A DNA stretch of 64,000 nucleotides from Denitrobaculum sp965225735 (GTDB lineage Bacteria > Pseudomonadota > Alphaproteobacteria > Kiloniellales > Kiloniellaceae). The position numbers and the translations under genes are program-made. Every line of letters begins with the position of its first letter. Within the stretch, counting starts at the first letter, position 1. Under the pieces are notes generated by a model. It was not told the origin of the DNA. It did no database searches and was given only the letters and a program-made list of their open reading frames with translations. The stretch covers positions 682,001 through 746,000 of the forward strand of contig CBDDBN010000030.1 of assembly GCA_965225735.1 (NCBI GenBank), in the 5' to 3' direction. Positions 42,063 through 50,114 of the stretch are shown piece after piece.

Positions 42063-43528
42063 TTGCTTCCGCTTTTCGCAGGTTTCTGGCGACTTCGGCT
42101 TTGCTGGGCGTGCTGGCCGTTCTCAGCGGCTGCGAAACCGCGCCAGCGACAGGCGAGTCGTTTTTCACCGGCGGCCTGACTAAAGACAAGGAAGCGGCAC
42201 TGGGAGCACAGGAGCACGAAAAGATCCTCAAGCAGTTCGGTGGCGCTTATGACGATCCTGAGATCGCCCGATACGTCACCAGCCTGGGCAACCTGCTCGC
42301 AAGAACCTCGGAGACCCCGGATCAGCAGTTCACTTTCACCGTGCTGGATTCGCCTGTCGTCAATGCCTTCGCCCTGCCGGGCGGCTACGTCTATGTCACC
42401 CGCGGCTTGCTGGCTCTGGCCGACGACGAAGCCGAAGTGGCCGGCGTCCTGGCTCACGAGATTGGACATGTTACCGGGCGCCACGCTTCCCAACGCTACG
42501 GCCGCGCTCAGGCAACATCAATCCTGGCCGCAGGTGTGGGGATTTTGCTGGGCAGCCAGGAGGCCGCCGCCGCCGCCGGGCAGGTCGGCGTTCTCGCGCT
42601 ACAGAGCTACTCCCGCGATCAGGAATTCCAAGCCGATCTGCTGGGCGTGCGCTATCTTTCCCGCGCCGGATTCGAGCCGGAGGGCATGGCAGATTTCCTC
42701 ACCAAGCTGCAGGCGGACAGCCGCCTGACGGCCACCATAGCCGGTAATCCGGGAGCGGCGGATAGCTTCGATATCATGCAGACTCACCCGCGCACAGCTG
42801 ATCGGATCAAACGCGCCATTGCACAGGCGGGTGAAAAGCGCGTCCAAAACCCAATCGTCGGCCGAGAGATCTATCTCTCTAAAATCGATGGAATCCTCTA
42901 TGGCGACGATCCTAAGGAAGGCATCATCCAGGGCCGCAAGTTTCTGCATCCTATCCTGCGGTTCGCGTTCGAGGTGCCTCAAGGTTACCGCCTGATCAAT
43001 TCCTCCACCAAAGTGGGCGCACAGCACAAGAATGGATCTGTGATTGTCTTTGACCAGTTCCCGAAAAAGACAGGAGACCTGGACTCGGCCCTATCTGCTT
43101 CGGCCGGCAAGACTCCGCTGCAAAAAATCGAGCGGGTAAAGATCAATGGCATGGAGGCGCTGACCGGACAGGCCCGTGTCAGCGGCCGGCGTGGAGAACG
43201 CGACATCCGCCTGATCGTCGTACGCTACGATGCGAATACCATTTACCGTTTCCTCTTCCTTACTCCACCTAAGGAGACCGCGCAGCAATCCGAGGGACTG
43301 CGGCGCACGACCTATAGCTTCCGCAAACTTTCAACGGCTGAAGCGGCTAAAATCAAACCCAAGCGGATCCGGATTTATAACGTGCGCAGAGGCGATACGG
43401 CGTCGAAGCTCGCCGCCCGTTTCCCGTATGATGATTTTCAGGTGGAGCGTTTTCAGACTTTGAACGGACTGAAAGCAGGACAAAAGCTCCGGGCCGGACA
43501 GACCGTAAAAATAATCGCACAAGAATAA
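42059..43528 (+). CDS. BepA-like M48 metalloprotease lipoprotein
   Basis: A 489-residue protein with a lipoprotein signal (LLGVLAVLSGCETA, Cys as first mature residue), an M48 domain with zinc motif HEIGH and ligand Glu in YSRDQEFQADLLGVRYLSRA, a middle domain, and a C-terminal LysM-like segment (YNVRRGDTASKLAARFP, ending RAGQTVKII). It probably degrades or helps fold outer-membrane proteins in the periplasm. Coupled to the SNase-like gene. Confidence 0.88.
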   Translation: MIASAFRRFLATSALLGVLAVLSGCETAPATGESFFTGGLTKDKEAALGAQEHEKILKQFGGAYDDPEIARYVTSLGNLLARTSETPDQQFTFTVLDSPVVNAFALPGGYVYVTRGLLALADDEAEVAGVLAHEIGHVTGRHASQRYGRAQATSILAAGVGILLGSQEAAAAAGQVGVLALQSYSRDQEFQADLLGVRYLSRAGFEPEGMADFLTKLQADSRLTATIAGNPGAADSFDIMQTHPRTADRIKRAIAQAGEKRVQNPIVGREIYLSKIDGILYGDDPKEGIIQGRKFLHPILRFAFEVPQGYRLINSSTKVGAQHKNGSVIVFDQFPKKTGDLDSALSASAGKTPLQKIERVKINGMEALTGQARVSGRRGERDIRLIVVRYDANTIYRFLFLTPPKETAQQSEGLRRTTYSFRKLSTAEAAKIKPKRIRIYNVRRGDTASKLAARFPYDDFQVERFQTLNGLKAGQKLRAGQTVKIIAQE

Positions 43529-43567
43529 GGACGCATGGCGGAAGACGCAGCTTCCTCTCTGCGCATA

Positions 43568-44452
43568 TCAGGCCTCAGCGATCAAATCGTCGCTGGTTTC
43601 CACCCTGCGCAGCATGGCGCTCTTGAGTTTTGCAAGCGCCCGGCCTTCAAGTTGCCGGACCCGCTCTTTGCTGACACCGAGCTCTCGGCCCAGTTCTTCC
43701 AGGGTGGCGCTTTCTTCGGTCAGCCGCCGCGCCTTGACGATGCGTTGCTCACGCAGCGGTAACTCATTGAGCGCCTCAGTAATCCATCTGCTGCGAGTTT
43801 CGCCGTCCCGGTAAGAGATAATCAGGTCTTCGGGATTCGGCCGCTCGTCGACCAGGAAGTCCTGCCACTCGCTTTCGCCTTCTTCGCCGATCACATGGTT
43901 TAGCGAGTGATCCATACCGGCGAGTCTTTGCTCCATGGATTCGACTTCGTGAATACCGACCGAAAGCTCGTTGGCGACCTGGGCACGGCCCGCGTCATCG
44001 AAGGAGCTGCCGGTCTGCTCTTCAATTCGCGCGCGCAGGCGGCGAAGGTTAAAGAACAACGTTTTTTGCGCGGCTGTGGTGCCAGTCCGGACAATCGACC
44101 AGTTGCGGAGCACAAAATCCTGAATCGCAGAACGGATCCACCAACTGGCATAGGTCGAAAATCGTATTTCCCGATCCGGATCGAAACGGGCTGCCGCCTG
44201 CATGAGGCCGACCGAGCCTTCCTGAACCAAGTCACTGATCGGCAAACCATAGTGACGGTAGCGAGTAGCGGTCGAAACAACGAGGCGCGTATAGGAGCGG
44301 ATCAGCTCGTGCAGAGCGGCCTCGTCTTTATGATCTCTCCAGGCTTTGGCGAGATCAAACTCATGATCGCGCGACAACAACGGTTCCGACATCGAGCGCC
44401 GAATGAACTGTGTCTGAGCGCGATGGGTTTCCGCGTTTTCGAAGCGCGCCAT
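43568..44452 (-). CDS. rpoH: RpoH-type (sigma-32) RNA polymerase sigma factor
   Basis: A 294-residue sigma70-family protein. Region 2: ISDLVQEGSVGLMQAAARFD and RFSTYASWWIRSAIQDFVLR; the RpoH box appears as QKTLFFNLRRLRARI; region 4 has LEELGRELGVSKERVRQLEG. Many alphaproteobacteria have more than one RpoH, so this may be rpoH1 or rpoH2; no second copy is in the window. It would drive heat-shock or oxidative-stress genes. Confidence 0.9.
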   Translation of the reverse strand: MARFENAETHRAQTQFIRRSMSEPLLSRDHEFDLAKAWRDHKDEAALHELIRSYTRLVVSTATRYRHYGLPISDLVQEGSVGLMQAAARFDPDREIRFSTYASWWIRSAIQDFVLRNWSIVRTGTTAAQKTLFFNLRRLRARIEEQTGSSFDDAGRAQVANELSVGIHEVESMEQRLAGMDHSLNHVIGEEGESEWQDFLVDERPNPEDLIISYRDGETRSRWITEALNELPLREQRIVKARRLTEESATLEELGRELGVSKERVRQLEGRALAKLKSAMLRRVETSDDLIAEA

Positions 44453-44688
44453 AACGGCAATCCTTCCCGGATTTCTACGAACACCACGATTTCTTTACGC
44501 AGCTTATTCGCCAGCAGATCACCCAACGGAAGATCGTGCCTTTACTCGGGATCTCATCCACCACTTATGATAGCATATATTCTGAGAATTCGCACGCCGA
44601 GAACATTTTTGTGTTAACGGCACAATTGGGAAGACGCATCACGACTTGCACAGGATAGGAAACAGAAGGGAGGTACCGTTGGGCGCGG

Positions 44689-45489
44689 TCAGGCCTCGAG
44701 GGTCTCCACGACCTCGCCCTCAGGGGTCACACAGGCAGCGATGAGTGGACCGCCAAAACCGCAGCCAGCGTCCAAAGTCAAGGTATGCTGGGTTTCTTCG
44801 ATTCCTGGATGACTTGGGTCATAACCACGCACGATCTTTTGAAAATCGCCGTAAGGTTCGTTCAGCCGAGCAAAGGCGGAAGAACTCCACCAGAAACTAT
44901 CCTTCTGAGTTTCCAGTGGACGGGTGGGGTCCAGCCCAGTGTGAACGAAGAGTAACCGGCGGTCGCCCGTATAGGCTGCACGTCGGATCTCATTCATGAT
45001 TTGATAGTGGCCGGGATTGTCCTGGATGGCGCTGCGCAAACGTCCGGTCCAGCGGGTGAGTTGCAGGGGGCCGGATGCGGCTTCTCGCAAACCTTCGCGG
45101 TCGCTGGAACCATAGGCTTCGAGGGTGGCGCCGACGCCCTGGTCTAGCATCCAGGACAGCACGCCGCGGGGGTCGCTGGCAAACTGGAGCTGCAACAGCT
45201 TTTGCCACATCTCTTCCTGGCCGCCTCTCAGGAAAGCGATATCTTCCGGAAAGTTCTGGTGCAGGGCCAGAAATCCCCGCCGGAACTCAATAACGTGATC
45301 CAGGGTCTTGCGGATACTATCGCCGCGGCCAATCAGGTTGCCGAGATAAACCACCCGATCGCCACGCCGCAGCCGGGTCTCCAGCTGCGCATGGATCCGG
45401 TCGAGGCGATCCGCGTCACCGTGAACCGAGGAGATCGTCCAGATTCTCCGCGCTGCGCGTAATACCGCAAATTTCTGCCGATCGCGCAT
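44689..45489 (-). CDS. Metallophosphatase-fold protein without metal ligands (pseudo-phosphatase)
   Basis: A 266-residue protein that keeps the fold of Ser/Thr-phosphatase-like calcineurin enzymes but has changed the metal-binding motifs: GDxHG has become SSVHG (20-24), GDxVDRG is GNLIGRG (50-56), and GNHE is GGQEE (89-93). VHTGLDP (His183) and the end GCGFGGPLIA remain. It is therefore likely a binding or regulatory protein. ATG 45489 has no clear ribosome site; TTG 45513 is an alternative. Confidence 0.75.
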   Translation of the reverse strand: MRDRQKFAVLRAARRIWTISSVHGDADRLDRIHAQLETRLRRGDRVVYLGNLIGRGDSIRKTLDHVIEFRRGFLALHQNFPEDIAFLRGGQEEMWQKLLQLQFASDPRGVLSWMLDQGVGATLEAYGSSDREGLREAASGPLQLTRWTGRLRSAIQDNPGHYQIMNEIRRAAYTGDRRLLFVHTGLDPTRPLETQKDSFWWSSSAFARLNEPYGDFQKIVRGYDPSHPGIEETQHTLTLDAGCGFGGPLIAACVTPEGEVVETLEA

Positions 45490-45633
45490 AGGGGCGGCAG
45501 GTGGCCTCCTCAAATATCGAAAGGGAACGCCACCCGATTTTATGAAGGCGCGGCAACCCCAGAGTCAGAAGAACGCTTTTCGCTTGAAGGCCGGATTCGA
45601 CCCTCTTCGCGAATCGCTATAACTCGTACAGCC

Positions 45634-46131
45634 TCAGGCCGCCGTGAGCAACTCTTCCAGCTTCTGCGCCGCGGCTTCCTCGTCGATTTTTTCGACAGCG
45701 GCCAACTCACGAGCAAGACGATCAAGCGCCGCCTGATACATCTGCCGTTCGCTGTAGGACTGATCGGGCTGATCCGCGGCGCGATGAAGATCCCGAACCA
45801 CTTCGGCGATGGAAACAGGATCGCCGGAGTTGATCTTGGCCTCATATTCCTGAGCGCGACGGCTCCACATGGTGCGCTTGGCGCGACTGCGGCCTTTTAG
45901 GGTGGTCAGCGCGGAATCCATCATCTTGCGGCTCGACAGCTTCCGCAGCCCGGATTCGTGAGCTTTGTTAACCGGAACGCGGAGGGTCATCCGGTCTTTT
46001 TCGAATTTAATGATAATCAATTCGAGGGTTACGTCGGAGATTTCCTGGGTTTCGACGCCCAGCACCCGGCCGACACCATGGGTCGGGTACACCACGTAAT
46101 CGCCGGCCCCGAATTCACTCGATTTCGCCAT
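45634..46131 (-). CDS. CarD-family transcriptional regulator
   Basis: A 165-residue CarD/CdnL-type protein that binds RNA polymerase beta and stabilises open promoter complexes. AGDYVVYPTHGVGRVLGVE is the Tudor-like RNAP-binding domain; the C-terminal helices start at KMMDSALTTLKGRSRAKRTM. ATG 46131 gives the usual MAKSSEFGAGD start. Confidence 0.92.
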   Translation of the reverse strand: MAKSSEFGAGDYVVYPTHGVGRVLGVETQEISDVTLELIIIKFEKDRMTLRVPVNKAHESGLRKLSSRKMMDSALTTLKGRSRAKRTMWSRRAQEYEAKINSGDPVSIAEVVRDLHRAADQPDQSYSERQMYQAALDRLARELAAVEKIDEEAAAQKLEELLTAA

Positions 46132-46534
46132 TTCGTGTTCTCTTGCTCCGTCTGTTGTCCGCCGGTGCACTACCTGGGCAACACTGCGCCCGAAAGCAAA
46201 TGGATCTTCCGGTGCGGCGCGTGCGGAGGTGCGGCGCGGAACAACGGGATCTCAAAGCTTGATCACCGTCGTTCGGTCTTCACATGCAAAATTGAACCCC
46301 GCACAACTCGGTGGCCGAAACGCACCGAGTGTCGAGGTTGATTTGTTACACACGGATTCAAAATCGATATGTAACAAATACTTTATACTATATTTAGGCG
46401 GTCAAAACAACTGTTGCGCCGCAGCATAGTCCTGTCTTTTCTGCAAAGCTGCTTTGCTCCTTTGCGTTAACCATAGCGCAAAGGGCATCCACAGCCGAAC
46501 AGAAGACAAATCGCCAACACCAGGTGTTTAGTAA
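46132..46534. other. Intergenic region upstream of carD
   Basis: 403 bp without a gene. A perfect 10-bp inverted repeat ATTTGTTACA/TGTAACAAAT, with 19 bp between the arms, lies at 46341-46379. AT-rich promoter-like DNA (TATACTATATTT) follows next to it. The dyad is about 210 bp from the CarD ATG. Confidence 0.5.
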
Positions 46535-46876
46535 TCAGGCGTCGGTATTACCCGGATTGGCGCTAAAGAACTTTTCGAACTTACCCGTCTGCTCGCGGTA
46601 CTCGTCCGCATCGGCCGGTGCATCGCCTTTTCGCGTAATATTCGGCCAGGTTTCACTGTATTCACGGTTCAGCTCTAGCCACTTCTCGGCCTCAGTATCG
46701 CTATCCGGCAGAATTGCCTCAGGCGGACACTCAGGTTCGCAAACACCGCAGTCGATGCATTCATCGGGGTGAATCACCAGCATGTTTTCACCTTCGTAGA
46801 AGCAGTCCACCGGGCAGACTTCCACACAGTCCATGTATTTGCACCTGATGCAGGCTTCCGTCACGATGTAGGTCAT
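46535..46876 (-). CDS. fdxA: 7Fe ferredoxin FdxA
   Basis: A 113-residue ferredoxin with 3Fe-4S and 4Fe-4S clusters: CIRCKYMDCVEVCPVDCF and CIDCGVCEPECP. The C-terminal extension with ITRKGDAPADADEYREQTGK is that of the FdxA family. Electron carrier of unknown partner; it is usually near carD, as here. Confidence 0.95.
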   Translation of the reverse strand: MTYIVTEACIRCKYMDCVEVCPVDCFYEGENMLVIHPDECIDCGVCEPECPPEAILPDSDTEAEKWLELNREYSETWPNITRKGDAPADADEYREQTGKFEKFFSANPGNTDA

Positions 46877-47036
46877 GTCTTGTCTCCTCGCCCACGGCTG
46901 CCGGAATCAAAGGCTTCCGCTGCCGTGTCTCTCCGCTAATTCTTTTCTCAGGCGCGTCTGCGGTAAAACCGCAAAACTGCGCCCGATCACCTCAAAAAAC
47001 CACTCGCCCTAGGGACGATAAGCCAGGCAGGCACTC

Positions 47037-47501
47037 CTACTCGGAATGCCCAAGCCGTTGTCGCGCCAACTGTCGTGCCCGGCCGCTATCGCGATCCGAA
47101 ACATGTAGCAAGCCAGCCAAGCGTCGCATCAGACTGGCTTCCAGATCGTGCAGTTCGCCGTCGGCATAGGCCACTTCCCAAAGCATGCCCATCAGCTCGA
47201 CTCTTTGTTCGTTATCAAAAGCATCCGCGACAATACGGGTGAAGCCGAACAGCTGATTCGATCCCTCGACTTCCGTTCTGGCTTCCTCTACCAGCTTGGC
47301 CACCTCGCCCGCTGTTAAATTGAACCGATCCGTCAAAAGCCGTTCTATGGTTGATCGCTCGCTGTCATCGAAGGTCTCGTCCATCATGGCGGCTTCTACC
47401 AATAACGCAGCAGCAGCAACCTGCAACGTGTCTTGGTCACGTTGTGTTGCCAGGCCGGCATCAGCCTTGCCCGTTAGAAGAGCCTTCAATCTTTCAATCA
47501 C
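47037..47501 (-). CDS. TerB-family protein
   Basis: A 154-residue all-helical protein. VAAAALLVEAAMMDETFDDS and MLWEVAYADGELHDLEASLM contain the acidic metal-binding pairs of the TerB/DjlA fold. Function unknown; not a tellurite operon. Confidence 0.85.
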   Translation of the reverse strand: MIERLKALLTGKADAGLATQRDQDTLQVAAAALLVEAAMMDETFDDSERSTIERLLTDRFNLTAGEVAKLVEEARTEVEGSNQLFGFTRIVADAFDNEQRVELMGMLWEVAYADGELHDLEASLMRRLAGLLHVSDRDSGRARQLARQRLGHSE

Positions 47502-47595
47502 GGCTTATGTCGCGTAGATACTTTCAAACGAGCGGAGTGCCTATCATGTGCGGCCTTGTCGTTGCAACCCCTGGCAAAGTAAGGATTTAGCGATT

Positions 47596-48231
47596 GTGAA
47601 TCGAAGTGAGCAGATACCGGATGCCAGGCGCTTTTCCCCAGCAACGCAACGCAATCGGGAACCCTTGCTTCAGGTTCTGAAAAATCTATTACCGGATGGT
47701 GGTCAGGTTCTCGAGATCGCGAGCGGCACAGGCGAACACGGGGTCTGGTTTTGTCAGCAGTCAGCAGGGTTATCCTGGCAATGCAGCGACCCGAACCCGG
47801 ATCTGCGGCAATCCATCGCCGCGCATGCTGAGCATGCGGACATCGCCTTGCCACCAGCCCTGGACATCGATGTCACGCACCCCGACTGGAAATCCGCCGC
47901 CGCTGAGAGGGCGGTGTTTGATGCGGTTTTTTGCGCCAACATGATTCATATCGCGCCTTGGGAGGCAACTCTGGGCCTGCTCGCCGGGGCACTCCGCCAT
48001 TTGAAGCCTCATGGAAGGCTTGTGGTTTATGGTCCCTTCAAACGGAATGGTGATCACACGGCACCTTCGAACGCAGCCTTCGATCAGTCCCTGCGCAGCC
48101 AAAATCCGAAATGGGGCATCCGGGATCTGGAGCGCGTGACCGAAGAAGCAGTAAGGCAGGGCTTTGGATCTCCAGACATCATAGAGATGCCCAGCAACAA
48201 CCTAACCCTGATCTTTCAATTGGCCCGATAA
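47596..48231 (+). CDS. DUF938 SAM-dependent methyltransferase
   Basis: A 211-residue protein: RRFSPATQRNREPLLQVL, SAM site VLEIASGTGEHGVWF, and the conserved NMIHIAPWEAT and LVVYGPFKRNGDHTAPSN blocks. GTG 47596 starts the protein at a typical length. Substrate unknown. Confidence 0.88.
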   Translation: MNRSEQIPDARRFSPATQRNREPLLQVLKNLLPDGGQVLEIASGTGEHGVWFCQQSAGLSWQCSDPNPDLRQSIAAHAEHADIALPPALDIDVTHPDWKSAAAERAVFDAVFCANMIHIAPWEATLGLLAGALRHLKPHGRLVVYGPFKRNGDHTAPSNAAFDQSLRSQNPKWGIRDLERVTEEAVRQGFGSPDIIEMPSNNLTLIFQLAR

Positions 48232-48246
48232 CGGGCATTCATAGCC

Positions 48247-49620
48247 CTAGCCTTTTGGCCAGTCGGGATGATGAAGATCGATCCTGTAGGGGTGTTTGTG
48301 CCGCAGCGGCGCGTGACGATGCGGGTGGCTGTGTGGCTCCGGCCCCTCCCAACCTTCATGTTCATGCGTGTGATGCTCGTCATGCAGATGCAGATGTTCA
48401 TGCTCATGCGCTTCGTGCCGATGCTCCAGTTCAAGGGCTTCGCGAGCGGGCCAGAGCAGGAGCGCCGCAAGGCTTGCCGCCAACACCACTGCCGCCAGCA
48501 GCGGAAACACCAGCGAGACGGACAGCAGACCTCCGGCCCAACCCGCCAGGGGATAAGCAATAAGCCAGCAGGCATGAGACAGGGCGAACTGTGCGGCATA
48601 GAGCGCAGGCCGGTCGCCCTCATGCGATGAACGCATCAGAAGCCGTCCCGCGGGCGTTTGAATCAAGGAGGAGCCTGCGCCAAGCAGAAACCATACCAGC
48701 AGCAGGGCAAACAAGTCTGGGCCGCTCCATCCCATCAACAGTCCGAGCGTTAGAACACCGCCACCAGCCAGCATGAAGGGGCGGTCGGGAAATCGATCAA
48801 GCAGCTGGGGAAGAATCAGGGCTACGAGCATAGACCCGGCCCCTGCAGCCGCAAAGGCAAGTGCAGTCTGGCTTTCCGAACCACCCAGGACATCGCGCAC
48901 ATAGACGACGGTGTTGACAATAACCATGGCGCCGGCGCTCGCGACCGCGAGCGACAACGCCAGCAGAGCGCGTAGACGCGGGGTCTTGAGATAGGCCCCG
49001 ATGCCGAAGGTAAGATTGCCCCAGATCCCTCGGTCGCGCTCGAACACTGCGGGAGGTGGCAGTCGCACGGAAAGCACCAGAGCGGCAGAAATCGCGAATG
49101 CAATGGCATTGGCCGCAAAGAGATGATCGAAACTCACGAACAAAAGCGCCACTGCAGCCAACGATGGACTAAGCAGGTTTTCCAAATCGTAAGCCAGCCG
49201 TGAAAGCGACAAGGCGCGCGTATATTGAGCTTCGTCGGGCAGGATGTCGGGGATCGTAGCCTGGAATGTCGGCGTAAAACCGGCTGAGCAGGCGTTAATA
49301 AAGAAGATCAGCAGAAAGACTTGCCAGATCTCGGTCACGAACGGCAAGCAAGCGACAGCAAGAGCCCGGCCAACATCCAATCCGATCAGCAGAGCGCGCC
49401 GTGGAAGGCGATGCGCAAGTCCGCCAACGACCGGCGCGACCAGGACATAAGCCACCATCTTAATGGCAAAGGCCGTGCCCAGGACGATGCCGGCATCGCG
49501 GCCAGCCAGGTCGTACGCCAACAGGCTCAGGGCCACGGTCGAGAGGCCAGTCCCGGCCAAGGCAATCACTTGAGCCGCAAAGAGGCGCCGATAAATCTGG
49601 TCTGACAGCGGAGACCTCAT
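48247..49620 (-). CDS. MFS transporter with His-rich C-terminal tail
   Basis: A 457-residue major facilitator with about 12 membrane helices. About the last 60 residues are cytoplasmic and contain 19 His (for example HEHEHLHLHDEHHTHEHE and HSHPHRHAPLRHKH). NreB-type nickel exporters have the same layout, so nickel, cobalt or zinc export is likely; a drug exporter with a metal-sensing tail is the alternative. Confidence 0.85.
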   Translation of the reverse strand: MRSPLSDQIYRRLFAAQVIALAGTGLSTVALSLLAYDLAGRDAGIVLGTAFAIKMVAYVLVAPVVGGLAHRLPRRALLIGLDVGRALAVACLPFVTEIWQVFLLIFFINACSAGFTPTFQATIPDILPDEAQYTRALSLSRLAYDLENLLSPSLAAVALLFVSFDHLFAANAIAFAISAALVLSVRLPPPAVFERDRGIWGNLTFGIGAYLKTPRLRALLALSLAVASAGAMVIVNTVVYVRDVLGGSESQTALAFAAAGAGSMLVALILPQLLDRFPDRPFMLAGGGVLTLGLLMGWSGPDLFALLLVWFLLGAGSSLIQTPAGRLLMRSSHEGDRPALYAAQFALSHACWLIAYPLAGWAGGLLSVSLVFPLLAAVVLAASLAALLLWPAREALELEHRHEAHEHEHLHLHDEHHTHEHEGWEGPEPHSHPHRHAPLRHKHPYRIDLHHPDWPKG

Positions 49621-49695
49621 GGAACAGAGGTTACCGTCTTTGCAGGCAAAGTAACTCCAAAAAACGTAGGCGTCCCCTACCCTGCGAAAACCGGC

Positions 49696-50109
49696 TCAGG
49701 TTTCGCGCAGCCGATCCAAATGACGGCGTTCGCGCTTAGTCGGGCGGCCGCTGCCCGGCTCGCGGGCCCCAACCTCGACCGCCGCTTTGTCCTCGCCGGT
49801 CGTCCTGGGTTCTTCGGGGGAGAGGTCTTCATAAAGCAACACCGCCTCCCGGGCGGGCCCACGGCGCGTTCCAAGCGCCAGTATTTTGATCACTCGTACC
49901 CGGTCACGCTGCGGAAAGGTCAGCACATCCTCGACGCGAACCATATGGCTGGCCTTACTGATGATACTACCCGCAATCCGGATCCGCCCGGTCGCGCAGA
50001 ACTGAGTCGCGAGGCTACGAGACTTGAAGAAGCGCGCGAACCACAACCACTTGTCGATCCGCAGCACCTCGGGGTCGTTTGCGCCTGAATCCCTGGACGA
50101 AGGTGCCAT
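49696..50109 (-). CDS. S4-domain RNA-binding protein (Hsp15-like)
   Basis: A 137-residue protein. LRIDKWLWFARFFKSRSLAT is the S4 domain that binds free 50S subunits carrying nascent chains in Hsp15; a basic C-terminal tail (RPTKRERRHLDRL) follows. It starts at ATG 50109, 5 bp after the helicase stop. Confidence 0.88.
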   Translation of the reverse strand: MAPSSRDSGANDPEVLRIDKWLWFARFFKSRSLATQFCATGRIRIAGSIISKASHMVRVEDVLTFPQRDRVRVIKILALGTRRGPAREAVLLYEDLSPEEPRTTGEDKAAVEVGAREPGSGRPTKRERRHLDRLRET

Positions 50110-50114
50110 GAACC

